In this document: piece after piece, positions 24,037 to 35,500 of the stretch
Position numbering within the stretch: position 1 is the stretch's first letter
Layout of the letters: every line of letters starts with the position of its first letter
NCBI GenBank assembly: GCA_029204225.1
Contig: CM055098.1
Span: 21,765,367 to 21,829,366, forward strand
DNA: 64,000 nucleotides
Origin: Diphasiastrum complanatum
Lineage: Eukaryota; Streptophyta; Lycopodiopsida; Lycopodiales; Lycopodiaceae
Direction of reading: 5' to 3'
Notes under the pieces: generated by a model
What the model saw: only the letters and a program-made list of their open reading frames with translations
Told to the model about the DNA's origin: nothing
Databases searched by the model: none
Translations under genes and position numbers: made by a program

Positions 24037-24574
24037 CTATGCTGTTCTGAATGCCCATAATGCTACATGAAGTTTATGTTCCCAATCAGAACGACTTGCT
24101 TTGACTATTTTTGTTATAATATTGCAGAGAATCTTGTTGGAAGACCTCGGATAATACAAAGTACTAAAGTGATAAATTACAAGAAAGTGCTCCAACAGAA
24201 ACTTGATCGTTTCGTTGAAAAAATGTGTTCTACGATCACTCACGATTATGACAGGACATCCAAACTAAGAACTTAGCCGTAGTCTTTGCATTAGCAACTC
24301 AAACTACTCTGTCTTCGACCCACTTGGTCATATAATCTGTAGCTACGATGATATATCTGGCTTGAGTACTACCTCTTGTCGCAAGATGAATAGGACCAAC
24401 ATAATCGAGTCCCCAAATTCGATAATAATTCGCATGACTCATAAAAATGTAAACTCCTCGAATTGGTCCTGGTGGAGGTAACTCCACAATAACCTTGACT
24501 TTGGAATAGTCTATAGCAATTCCATGTCTTGATATCACATGTCCAAGACTCCATGAGAAACCCAAATCTGACAC
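24037..24574 (-). pseudogene. Ty3/gypsy pol with RNase H deleted in frame
   Basis: The upstream frame (24574-24299) joins an RT/RNase H linker (LGHVISRHGIAIDYSKVKVI ... SHANYYRI) directly to the integrase start WGLDYVGPIHLATRGS. The RNase H domain and zinc region are missing but the frame is kept. A second frame (24243-24037) continues the integrase: SDRRTHFFNETIKF, YYPRSSNKILC, HKLHVALWAFRTA. A frameshift separates the two. Same orientation as the gag fragment at 21607-22940, possibly one rearranged insertion. Confidence 0.8.
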
Positions 24575-24599
24575 TTGTATAAGGATGACCTTGTGAAAG

Positions 24600-25170
24600 A
24601 CAATATAATGGCCTACTTTATGGATAAACCGCCAATAATATAGAAATCGTGATATAGATAAATGAGCTGATTCTTTTCTCTAGAATAAGAGGTTGAGATT
24701 CAGCCACACACAACCTATAGATAGTCAATCCTTGACATGCTTGACTTGAGCTCCCAAAACCGTTCTATGAAAGCTTATAAGCCTGTGCTATCAAGGCAAA
24801 GTGCATGTTGCTTGTAGCACTCTCTAGTCTTCTCCTACATGTTAATCAACCATCAAAAGTTTATGTAATTTTAGGTGCCTTCCCATTTAGTTGGATCGAG
24901 TAAGCTTGTAACATCGATTGTTTTCACTCCAACATCTTTTTTGTTTGTAGTGTATCTCTACTTGTAATTGACTGGATCAATATAGTTCTAGCAATACTAT
25001 TTTGGTCTCTTTTCAATTTATTAATACATTGTTCTGTCTTATGCTACATTGATGATTTTTTAGTCCATTCAACACTAACCGACCTATCAAAAAATTTTTT
25101 GTCTTTTTTCCACACAACTAATAAAGATAAAAATTTGTGTTTTGGAATGCCAAGCCCATGGAACGCATTG
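24600..25170. other. Non-coding, no recognised feature
   Basis: I see nothing beyond AT-rich sequence. Confidence 0.4.
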
Positions 25171-25179
25171 CACTAGCAA

Positions 25180-25222
25180 CGTGTGTGTGTATGTGTGTGT
25201 GTGTGTGCGCGCGCGCGTGTGC
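25180..25222. repeat. (GT)n/(GC)n microsatellite
   Basis: GTGTGTGTGTATGTG followed by GT repeats and a GCGCGCGCGC core. Confidence 0.9.
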
Positions 25223-25504
25223 TTGTGTATCTACATATTTAACCGTAGAACATATCATGTTACAGATTCTCACGTTATCATTCAACGTTATGAGCTTGTA
25301 ATTCAAGAGTTTATACTAACTGGAAAAGCATACACACAGAACTTAAGAAAAGAGACATATAGATACAACTATTTTGAGGGGTAATATATGGTGAAATGGT
25401 CCCCATTACGAGACACACATCCCAACTTATAGTCCATACTTGCCATAAACGTGGCACTCATACTTATTGCATGAATATATAAATAAGAAATTGCTAAAAA
25501 TAAA

Positions 25505-25612
25505 AGTACGTGTCCAATAGCTAAATAAATAGGGCTTATATATAACAAATGTCCAATAAAAGTACGTGTCCAATAGCTAAATAAACAGGGCTTATATATA
25601 ACAAATGACTTT
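25505..25612. repeat. Two tandem copies of a 56-bp unit
   Basis: AGTACGTGTCCAATAGCTAA begins at 25505 and again at 25561, each followed by ATA(A)A-rich sequence ending TATATATAACAAATG. The copies are nearly identical, so the duplication is young. Confidence 0.9.
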
Positions 25613-25752
25613 TTCATGTGGATGATGTGAAGCTTATAAGGTCCTTTTAATTTCTTTCAAAAGATGTGTGAATGAGACCTTTAAAATTAAAAATGCAAAA
25701 AGCTACGATTTTTGTGAAATTAGGATTTCAGAGAGAAGAAGTAGCAATATAG

Positions 25753-25753
<1 letters not shown>

Positions 25754-25816
<63 letters not shown>
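25754..25816. repeat. (GA)n microsatellite
   Basis: Uninterrupted GA repeat of about 62 bases. Confidence 0.95.
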
Positions 25817-25818
<2 letters not shown>

Positions 25819-25819
25819 C

Positions 25820-26460
25820 TTGCACATTCTAGGACTCCTCGTCTCTCGCAGGCACACCGAAAGGCAACCAACAATAACACACAATACCCTCTGGAAAATG
25901 ACAATTGTAATACGATTAGCTTTGCAAGCTAGAGAGTTCACAAAGTGCCTTGTGGGGAAGCAAGGGCTTTGAACCCAATATACAGTTTCAAAACAAAAAT
26001 GTTGTGGTATACCATAAAGGCCTTGCTACAAATTCTTGAATTAAAAACTCGTTGACGATAATAGGATGTAATGATAGATAAAGTCCTTGGAGTTTCATTG
26101 TGATGTGAAGAATCCCCTCTTTCTCTTGAGCTGCTTGAGAAGCAACAACACCTTGGGTAGTTAAAGCATGGCGAAGGAGGTTTGGTCGGGAAGGTTCAGC
26201 AACAATCAAGGGTGTGAATCCCCTCATGGGAAAGAACAAGGTCAACCCGACGACGAGACGATTGTTAATCAGACATAGGCAAAATGTGAGTCAACATGAA
26301 AGGCGCATTCAGGTGCAATGATGACTTTACTGTTGATTTTTGCACAGCTCCATTGACCAAGTTGAACACATAGTATTGCCTTTTACAAGGCGATGCCAAG
26401 AGACGTGGAGGTTATCATGTGAAAACTGATCAATTTAATTGCAAAGCAGACATGTGTCTG
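25820..26460. other. Non-coding, no recognised feature
   Basis: Short open frames only. No family motif seen. Confidence 0.4.
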
Positions 26461-26710
26461 CGAGTTTTGGGTTGACTTGGTATATAGATTCACACATGGA
26501 AAACAACAAATCCCAAGGCAATAGAAGCATACTAGTGGTCGATGGAGTTTGGGTTGACTTAAAATACAGATTCACACATGTAAAACAACAAATCCTAAGG
26601 CAATCTAGCACACTAGTTGTCGATAGAGTTTTTGGGTTGACTTGGAATACATATTCATACATCTAAAACAACAAATCATAAGGCGGGTTTGAGTAGCCTA
26701 GTTGTCGATA
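26460..26710. repeat. Three tandem copies of an ~82-bp unit
   Basis: GGGTTGACTT recurs at 26469, 26551 and 26634. Each copy continues with AA/GGTATA or AATACA, ATTCACACAT, AAACAACAAATC, AAGGC and CTAGT.GTCGAT. It lies about 1.3 kb upstream of the NINJA start codon. Confidence 0.9.
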
Positions 26711-27042
26711 CACGTGACATGTTGAGTTTCTTTCTCGGTTTCAACCTATTCTTGTAAATAGAAGCAACTTCTACTTGGGTGGTGAGTGTGAGTGTTTGGT
26801 AGGGCCAAATGGGGGAGGGGGGGGTATACAAATGACACTTGGGGAGTTGCATTGGAGTGGTGGGCGTGTGTGACATGTCTTGGAAGCTAAGTTAAAAGGG
26901 GAAAAAAGGCAGCGCTGAAAAAGACCCAAGAGTCAAAAAGGAGAAGAACATACTTTTCTCATTTCCAAGTCTTTATGTTTTTTTATTATTATCCATGCAT
27001 AACCCATTCCTTATTCCTTTGTCTGGGCTAGCTATGTAGTAT

Positions 27043-27098
27043 GGATGGCTCGTGGATGGATGGATGGATGGAAGGAGGGAGGGAAGGAGGGAGAGGGA
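27043..27098. repeat. GGAT/GGAAGG simple repeat
   Basis: Purine-rich GGATGGATGGAT changing into GGAGGGAGGGAA in the NINJA upstream region. Confidence 0.85.
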
Positions 27099-27396
27099 AT
27101 AAATGCACTCCAGACATGCACATGTGCTTTTTTATGCTTTTGTTTTGGGATGGATGATAGTAGTAGATAGATGTGGATAGATGATGGGTTCACTTTAGCT
27201 ACGCCTAAGCAGCTTCGAAGTTGCAGCCAATAAACCTTCAAAACGTGCTCACTGTAAATTGGACTCACGAGTCACGAGGATGAAAACAACAGCTAATAAT
27301 ACCTTTTTTTTGGGTTGCTGCTTTTACTTTTGTGTCGGCTGTTGGTTTGTCCAATTGGCTGCCCTTGACTAGTTTTTACTTTGTAGTTTACAATTT

Positions 27397-27660
27397 TTGT
27401 GCAGTTGCTGTTGCTTGCTGCTGCTTGTAACACAACCGGGATGTGGGTTGCATATCCCAGCTGGAAGATCACGGACTTGCAAAACTGAGGTGTTTGAAGC
27501 TGCCCATGGAGGCTCGGGAAGAAGCTTGGAAGAAATCAATTCCAAAACTTGTGCTTCATCACACAGGCTAGATCAAAAGCAAGGATCTAGCTTGCAAATT
27601 AAAGATCACAGCCTTGAAAAGTTGAGATCCTTGAAGCTTATCATAGAGACTTGGAAATAA
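27397..27660 (+). other. Possible upstream ORF in the NINJA leader (87 codons)
   Basis: An ATG-started frame opens MCSCCCLLLLVTQPGCGLHI and overlaps the leader tandem repeats. If transcription starts upstream of 27397, it could lower translation of the NINJA reading frame. No family is recognised, and the frame may be chance. Confidence 0.3.
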
Positions 27661-27865
27661 GCTTGAAAGAAATCAGTTCCATAGTTGTGCTTTATCACAA
27701 AGATTAGATCAAAAGCAAGGATCTAGCTTGGGAATCGCAGTTGAAGATCACAGCCTTGCCTAGTTAAGATCACAGCTGCCCATGTAATCTCGGGAACAAG
27801 CTTGGAAGAGATCAATTCCATGGCTGTACTTCAATACAAAGACTAAATCAAAAGCCTTTATAAGT
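27500..27865. repeat. Three tandem ~136-bp repeats just upstream of NINJA
   Basis: Each unit has AGCTGCCCATG-like sequence, AAGCTTGGAAGAAATCA, TTCCA, TGTGCTT.ATCACA, GATCAAAAGCAAGGATCTAG and GATCACAGCC. Unit landmarks ATCA(A/G)TTCC fall near 27535, 27671 and 27810. The third unit is truncated. The array ends about 150 bases before the start codon, so it is promoter or 5' leader. Confidence 0.85.
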
Positions 27866-28016
27866 CAATGCACAGTTTGAGTTTACTTTTCATATGAAAC
27901 TGACGAGTACCTGCTTACAGAGTATCTCAGCTCTGGTTTTCAAATTGCATCAACGGCAATGGATAGGTGTCAGAGATAGAAGAAAAGCAATTCTACATTT
28001 GAAGCCTGAAATCTCC

Positions 28017-30945
28017 ATGGCAAGCTTCGAAATGCTGAGAAGCCAGAAAACATTCCAGCAATGGGCTATGTTGGATAGGTCGAAATTGTATGTGCCTGAG
28101 ACGGAACAAAAAGATTGGCCAGCCGCTGATGAAGAAAAACAAGAGAGTGGTGTGGAATTGAGACTCGGGCTGGGGCTAGGAGGTAGTACCCAATGCAAAA
28201 TACGAGAAGGAAGTTCTGAAAATGAATGGATTGATGATGCAGCGAGCAGCAAGAGGTTGAAGCTCCGGAAGCCAGGAGGAGGATTGGAGGCAGCAATCAA
28301 ATTATTTGTTTTAGACCATTCATTAAAGGAGATTAAGGCAGCTAATTATGAAGCAGGGCAAAATATGGTTGATCTTGCTATGTACCGAACGCTCCCCTTG
28401 CCAGATACGGATGGATCTAGAGGAGGTGTTAGGATGGATGCGGGGCCTTGGACGTACGGAGCACACGGCTCCAGCTCTGGCGATTTATTTCCTGTGCTAT
28501 CTGTTGCTCACCCTGATTCGAAAGGAAGATCACAGATTCCTGCAAACCCAAATTTTGCTTTGGAGTATAAATCAGGAGAATCTCATGGATGCATCACAAA
28601 TTGCGCGGAGCCATTAAAGGAGAGCCGGATCCAGGAGGCTCTGATTGAACAGCACAGATTTGCGAGGGGGGCACACATTCAGAAACAACAGCTAGCGAGG
28701 AAGAAACGGAAGATGCTGATCGATGAACAGAAACTGCAGAAGAAGGGAAAAGAAGACGAAAGGGCTACTCTAATTCCAAGTACCATCTTCTTATTCTTTT
28801 CTTGTACATAAAGATATGCAGCATACTTTCACGATATTGCTGTGTATATCTGCATTTAACTGATACCTGTGGTGTATTGTAGGATTTGGGAGGCCAGGTA
28901 GCAGTGCTTGGGCGCGTTGCTGGCCAAAAGAAGTAGAGAAGGCAGTTATGTCTTATGGAGATCAAAAATTAGATTCAGATCAGCAGCTGGACAAGCTGGA
29001 TAGAGCTGACCAGGTTAATCAAGGAAAGATGGAGATTGATGGAGAAGGTTTAACTGGATCGCAGCATAGCCAATTTCTGACCAGAAAAAATGCATCTAAT
29101 GGAGATGTGGAAAACCAACGAGTCCAGCTAGATCGATCTGCTAACATGCCAGATCCTAAGCAGGGTTTGAATTGTCACACGCCCCATACAGCTTCAATAC
29201 TTTTGCAATATAGTGGAGATCCGACAAAGGAGGATGATCAATATCATGCTTCATCTCAGCGGAGAGGAGGAAAAGAACATCTTTGGGAGCATTTGCCCAC
29301 AGAAAGCAAGAGAATACAGCCTTTGCATAAACAGGCTTCTTCAGTCGCAGAAATTACCAACAAGCAAGATGATTTAAACACGTTAAGCGTCCCCTCCGCC
29401 ACAACAAGCAATACATTCGCACCTTCCTCATATTTTGGAAACAATACTTTCCTCCGTCCCGCCTCAATTCCCGTTTTGCCATATCCCTACCAAATTCCCG
29501 TCCCCTCAGGATCAGGCCTTCCATTTCCTGCCACTTTTCCTTATCCACACCTGATGCAGATGCTAAGATTAACACAAACAGACGCACAAAGACATGGCAG
29601 ACTTGCACCTTCCCTTCCACCAAGCTCTGGTCCTTTTGAGCTTCCTGCAGCACCTTCTTGCTTTCCATATCAAGGTTCTCAAAATCAATCACTTTCGATG
29701 CATCACCCTACCAGTTCTCAGTTATCTAGTCCTCTCAGCAAGATCCAGACAATATCGTCAGAAGATCCAACTAATATACTGCAAAGTAAGATTATCTCAC
29801 CAGAGCTTCTTGAACTAATTCTTTTCTTTTGGCGAATTTATAGTACATTCAGATTAGAAATAAGAAGTCGAGGCACGGCACCCAAATAACTTCTAGTTGT
29901 CTAATGTCGATCAAGATTCTTGTTATTTTGCTTCCAGCATCCGCTAAAAACTGGAAACGATATTTTGAAAGAGTTCATGAGACACTCCATTCCGCAACAA
30001 GCTCATGCTATACTGTAGCTGAATTTAATTTGTCGAAATAGTATTTGATAATTCAATGATCAATCTCTAAAAGCTATAGGTTGCTTACACCAGGCTCATT
30101 TTGTTTAATGAAGTTGCTTTAGATCTCACGCCTCCTGCCTTCAAAGCACATGATTCTGTGTCACAGTCTCAAGATAGTGTTTTGAAATGCATGCAGCCAG
30201 GAATGTTGGTAAGGAGAGAAGCAGGCCTGGATCACCACAAACGGACCCTTCAGATAATATACCCTGTGTCAGTCAATCCCAGGCAAGTACTTCTGGGTCA
30301 ATTCAGCCAACTCAGCGTGGATCGAGTGATCCAAGTAAGAAGACCACTAATCACAAGTCAGGAGATCAGCCCCTATCCAGAGAAAGAAGTGCTAATAGTG
30401 CCTTCACAAGTCTCATTGCAGCAGTAAAGGCATCCCAAGGCCTATCTGCTGCAATAGCAGCCATCTCCAACTGTGCACCAATTGTTAATGCTAAAAGCCA
30501 AATGGTTTTGTCTTCTGCATCACAGGTTCGGAATGGTGTGCACAATGAAAAGGTTTCTGAGAAAAGTCAATCAGAAAAGCCAAGTGACATTGGGAGAATG
30601 GAAGCTTCAGGCATTCTTATTCATGACAAAGAAGTACTAGGCTTGCTAGGTATATCCCAACTTGGAACCACCAAAGACATACCAGGCATTGAGAGTCTTG
30701 CCAAGGAGCCTTACAATCTGAGGCTAGGTTTTGCTTCTGAACAGACATTTGGGGGCACAGGGTCATCACCAGATCTGCCTTGGGTTTCAACCACAGGAGA
30801 CGGCCAAAATGGCAAACCTGTAAGTGGAGTGGTCTACAGGAGGCATCAGGGTTCCATGCAAATTGTGTGTGCATGCCATGGAAAACACATGTCACCTGGT
30901 GAGTTTGTGCAACATGCAGGGCCTATTGACATGCCAAATGCTTGA
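28017..30945 (+). CDS. NINJA: NINJA-family transcriptional co-repressor adaptor
   Basis: The model joins 28017..28779, 28883..29785 and 30197..30945, giving about 804 aa. The start ATGG at 28017 has a good context (CTCCATGGC); an in-frame ATG 41 codons upstream (27894) lacks conserved sequence. Residues 46-56 are the EAR motif VELRLGLGLGG, which recruits TOPLESS co-repressors. Residues about 204-252 are a basic helix with RKKRKMLIDEQKLQKKGK, the family B region. The last ~60 residues, from PWVSTTGDGQNGKPVSG through IVCACHGKHMSPGEFVQHAG, are the diagnostic C domain that binds JAZ proteins. In angiosperms NINJA links JAZ to TOPLESS in the nucleus and represses jasmonate responses; AFP members act in ABA signalling. 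Intron 1 is 103 bp, and all splice phases agree. The third exon's acceptor (ATGCAG|CC) is the least certain point, and a small extra exon between 29938 and 30100 is possible. The predicted length is well above the roughly 400-500 aa usual in angiosperms. Confidence 0.85.
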
Positions 30946-32500
30946 GCAGGACAAGGAAGCACTATGAATGGATTACTGGTAGGGTGTGAAGGAACGTTAT
31001 AATGAGATCAAACCTTGCATGCCTGGCTGATACAGATTTTTGCAAGTCCACTGCTCAACAGTTCAACTGATGCCTGTTTTCACGATATGCTCTGTATTCT
31101 GTTTTGACAAAGCTCCTGATGACCATGTCCGTCATAGCATGAAGAAATAGTTCTGATTCCTAGGTGGGATATCCAATTTCATTTGGTGGCTTCGATGGGG
31201 GAGTGTATTGTGAATGATTGATCAATCTACTTTTGTAGGCACTAATGAGAATCATCTAGGGCAGTTCTTAGCGGTTGCAAGTGTGACAGTAAACTGTAAC
31301 GAGATTTTTTTCTACTCATAGGCTTCTCACGAATAAATTAACTACTAGCTCACGAGCATGTGAGGCATTGCAGCATGCTCTGTTGAGGGATTGCTATCAT
31401 GAAAGTAAGCTTTGATCTGGTCTTTATGGTTGCATTTCTGAGCTCTTAAGATATGGTTTTTGAAATGAGAAGTGGGACAAACAGGTAGCTTTCCAAAGTT
31501 GGATTGTTGTCATGTGCCCCTTATTCATGTTCAGCCAATGTAATTTTGTAATACCATTTCTACCAAATATCTATAAGCAAATTTTGATAAATAGCCAGGT
31601 CGAAGTATGGGTTATCCGTCTGCCTGGAGAGTGGCTCGCTTGAGTTTCCAATTTTAGTTAATGAGCTCCAGGTTCTCGGACAATGAGTATTTATCTTTTT
31701 ATTCGAGAAAGGTTTCACTAAAAAATAAAGATTCCATTTCTGCAAGAAAAGTAAGTCTTGATGATGTCTATTCATTTCTCTCTGCCTTCCTCTATGTTTC
31801 CAGCTCGATGTTTATGGATTAATATAGTAGGTGGGTCTGAGATTAGTCTGGCCATGCAGTGTAAAACTTGAGTGCTGATCGACTTCTTGATCGAATTTAC
31901 GAAGCTGCATCCTGCCAAAAAAAATTTGATATAGCAATCATCTGTACGATTCTACATTAAACAGAAGTTTGCTTCCTTCAAAATAGTCATATGTAAGCAA
32001 CAAGTTAGTGAACATTATGGATCCTAAAATGTTTCAAACTTTCATTGCTCTGATGAGGACTTGTTGACAGCAGGTGATGATTTCACAACTTCCAACATGA
32101 ATGCTCTTCTAGTAGTCAAGATCTTTATCATTTTGCAAATACAAACTTGGAAAATCCATGTTTAAGCTCATCAAAACATGCTAGTGGTGAGTACTTGCTG
32201 AATGCTCACTTAACACTTGAAGGCTCACATATGGCTGTTGGATACTTATCATGTTCATCAAATCCCTACTTAGCTGTGTGAAATATTCTCTGATCTCTCA
32301 CCAAATGCTTGGTCTCATCGTTAATCTTCAATACTCAAGTAGCCCCCAAAAATTCAGTTGAAATAGGAGTGCATGTTTTCTCTAGGATTAAGCTCTGGAA
32401 TTTTTAGAGAAAATTTTCCAATTTCTAACTTGCTTATACACAAATCACAATACATTCTTGCATGCACTTATAGCAGGACATTTTATACCTGCACTAATTT
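30946..32500. other. NINJA 3' flank and intergenic DNA
   Basis: The first several hundred bases are probably 3' untranslated sequence (AATAAATTAAC near 31333). Beyond that I see no gene or repeat I can name. Confidence 0.4.
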
Positions 32501-32520
32501 GTTTTTCCATCTTGACCTTT

Positions 32521-32702
32521 TGGGGAGAATGTATTCCACACCACCATTGCCACAACAGTGGTGGTGGTCCAGAGATCCCAAGGGTGGGCAATGGTAGCAT
32601 TGTTTTGAAAAAATAGTGCTGCCATTGCCCATCTCCATTAGATGGGCACTGCACCGCCACTGCCATGGCACTCGTGGTGGTGCAAAATACGATGCTCCCT
32701 CA
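32521..32702. repeat. ~180-bp imperfect fold-back (hairpin) element
   Basis: The left arm runs GGGGAGAATGTATT, CACACCACCA, ACAGTGGTGGTG and GGGCAATGGTAGCA. The right arm read in reverse complement gives GGGAGCATCGTATT, GCACCACCAC, GCAGTGGCGGTG and GGGCAATGGCAGCA. Almost the whole segment pairs with itself around a short loop near 32606-32615. It could be a MITE or a small-RNA precursor. Confidence 0.75.
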
Positions 32703-32893
32703 TTTTGCCTAAAGAGCGAATGCATTTTTTATATAGAACCTATTGACATTGATTGTTCTCTAGGGCCACCAACATAGGCATGGCGTAGCGCATGAGCCAT
32801 GCTAGTAAGGAGAGTTCAGGCATGGCACTGGAATACTAGAGCTTGTATAGTTGTCAAGTTTCGACTGCACATTTTTTCTATGATGTTGATGCC

Positions 32894-32896
<3 letters not shown>

Positions 32897-32930
<34 letters not shown>
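32897..32930. repeat. (AT)n microsatellite
   Basis: About 34 bases of alternating TA. A second simple repeat, (GT)n, lies at 33227-33251. Confidence 0.9.
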
Positions 32931-32934
<4 letters not shown>

Positions 32935-33219
32935 GTATAGTTTAGTACAACCACGGGCCGCACATGCCAGCCAATAGTATGCTTCCAATCTACCGGACCG
33001 GAAATTCAAATTGTCCCAGATATGAATTGTGTTTTCCGGGTCAGGCGAGTTATGTTACATAGAAGCCACTATGTCAAGAAATGATTGGGCCACATGGACA
33101 TAAAAAGTGTAAGAAAAAAAAAAACTCTTAACAAACGGCCCTTCCAACGATGGGAACTTCTCTAATGAAACAAAATCTTTTGTGCACATCCAAGCTAAGC
33201 ACCTATATATATAAATATG

Positions 33220-33250
<31 letters not shown>

Positions 33251-33259
33251 ATAATCAAT

Positions 33260-34138
33260 GTCTTCTCTCAATTCCGAAACCTAAGTGTTGTTTTGGTACT
33301 ACATGTATTTTTTTACTCAACTTATTCTTGTGGCTTTAAGATCTAGTAGTTTGTGTCCAACTTGTGCCAATGAGCTCCAAGAATTGTCTAGGCCCAAACT
33401 CTAGCTCTAGAGCTAGCTTTTGACTACAACAACCAAGTGTGGCTCATTATATAGGTCATAAGCTCAATCAAACTAGATATATTTTGCTAGCTCATCCATA
33501 GGTCGGAGGGTTAGCCATGTTCCTAAAGGCTTGCTTTGGGATCTAGGAGAATTACACATCTAAGTCTTTAAAGGCACTGTTTTTGCAGTTGAGCTCTTGG
33601 CTTTGCGTAGTATGAGAAGAGGTGGATACAAGTTGTTTAATTAATTTCTTTATGGTTTTTTACGGCATACTTTTGTCTTAAGGTTACACTATACATCCAT
33701 GATGGCATCCTCAATATGAATGTGTATGACAAGGTCGTTATGACCTCATGCAAGCGGGACATCCATGAACTAGACTTGGAAACAAGCTACACTAAGTTTA
33801 AATTTTAGGAGTAATAGTAGGTCAAGTTCATGGATGTGCTAGCTCATATTCGAACCTTGCACATCATGGAACCATCACTTGCAAGGAGCTCTCCATGTCC
33901 ACAACAATTGCACATGTTAGATGTCATAGAGACGTGTGTACTAAGAATGCTTGTGGGCAAGCTATTTCTCTCACATATGGAAACTTTATTACATCTTATG
34001 TGACATGCAATAAAGATGACAATGTGCTTTTCTCTCTCTCATGTGGAACCTTTATGATAAGGTTTTAACATGCATAAAAACCTTCTTCATGGAAGTGTGT
34101 TTTTTGTTCCCTCACAAGTGGAATCTTTATGCCATAAA
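33260..34138. other. Non-coding, no recognised feature
   Basis: Nothing beyond AT-rich sequence and two unrelated short frames. Confidence 0.4.
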
Positions 34139-34289
<151 letters not shown>

Positions 34290-34439
34290 CACACATGTGG
34301 GAGGCTAGAGAGCCTACAAATTTTCACAAGCACATATACAAGTTGAGTAGCCTTTGTCATCCTTTATGAAAGGGAATGGATTATCTAGTGATTTTTTCCT
34401 TGTGACATTTGGCCGTAAGGCTCAACCTAATTCCCTCAC

Positions 34440-35080
34440 CATAATTTTACAGCCAAATTCTCCAACGGAAAGAACACTAGACAATCTATTCCACCATACT
34501 AAACTACAGCTTCTTTTTTAGATCAGCAGGAATCTAAGGGTAAGCTATGCATCCAAACACTTGAATATGCTTGATGATGGTTTTGATCTTGTCCATACCT
34601 CATAAGGTGTTTTTGTCGTCCAAGGCTTTTGTAATGGATCGATTTTTTAGATAGGCGGCTGTAGTAACAACTTCTGCCCAAAATCTCTTTGGAAGAGAGA
34701 CATGGGCCAGCATGCTTTTGGCACTTTTGATAAGTGTTCGATTCCTCCTTTCTGCTACATCATTGGACTGATGTGAGTAGCTGGTTGTGTATTGTTGTGT
34801 ATTCCATTTGCCTTGCAGAACTCCTTGAATTCGGTGGAGATGAATTCTCCCTCTCCATCAGTACGTAGAGATTTGATCCTCCTCTGGCTCTGATTTTCTA
34901 CATATGCTTTGAATTGTTTGAAGAACTTGAATGCCTCGGATTTGTTCTTCAGAAAATAAGTGATAGTTCTTTAAGAAAAGTCATCAATGAATGCCAGAAA
35001 ATAGAGGGCTCCGCCTGTGGTAGCAATCTGCATTGGGCCACAAATGTCACTCTATACAAGATCTAGAAATCTCTAGAAGT
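34440..35080 (-). pseudogene. Degenerate Ty1/copia integrase
   Basis: The minus strand reads ALYFLAFIDDF, KNKSEAFKFFKQFKAYVE, IKSLRTDGEGEFIS and FCKANGI, the copia integrase core with its first two catalytic Asp positions. Further pieces of the integrase C-terminal region follow. Stops and frameshifts interrupt it, so no protein is made. Confidence 0.75.
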
Positions 35081-35186
35081 ATGAACTGAATCGGAAATGA
35101 ATGAACTTCTAGCATGTTATAGCTTTCACATTAAGAATTCGATTTGCTAATGGAAGGAAGAGCTTGCACTAGATTCTGATTCGACA

Positions 35187-35486
35187 GTTGATGAATACTA
35201 TTGAGATTTAAGTTAGAATTAAAGTAGAACTATTGTGTTATTATATTGTGGGTCCTATCAATGGATAAGGATCAGTTGGCCTCGCCACGAGGCGAGTCGA
35301 CGGGACACGCATCCCATAAACGACAACCTGGGCCATGCATGGGTTGTCATGATAGTGAAGAACTATATGTACAATGTATTTTGGTTTTGAGAAATATAGT
35401 TGCTACATGAGCTTGGTGTGATGAGTGCTTTCTATTTGTGTTACTGTGTAGCATGATCTGTGTTCCTGTTCGAAGCAGATTCTAAG
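35187..35486 (+). repeat. Candidate 5' LTR of a copia element
   Basis: It ends just before the primer-binding site at 35488. The left part TTGATGAATACTATTGAG is a typical copia LTR start, and a TATATGTA box occurs near 35364. The left border is estimated. No 3' partner is present because the element is truncated. Confidence 0.5.
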
Positions 35487-35487
35487 T

Positions 35488-35500
35488 TGGTATCAGAGCC
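35488..35500 (+). other. Primer-binding site (initiator tRNA-Met)
   Basis: TGGTATCAGAGCC, two bases after the candidate LTR. A gag-pol remnant follows in the same orientation from 36760. Confidence 0.85.

Noticed and set aside
27894-28016. 41-residue N-terminal extension of the NINJA protein
   Set aside because: It is in frame but lacks family similarity, and the ATG at 28017 has a better context and fits the distance to the EAR motif.
29786-29889. Read-through end of NINJA exon 2
   Set aside because: The sequence after CAA-A|GTAAGA is intronic. The phase-1 donor matches the third exon and restores the conserved C-terminal domain.
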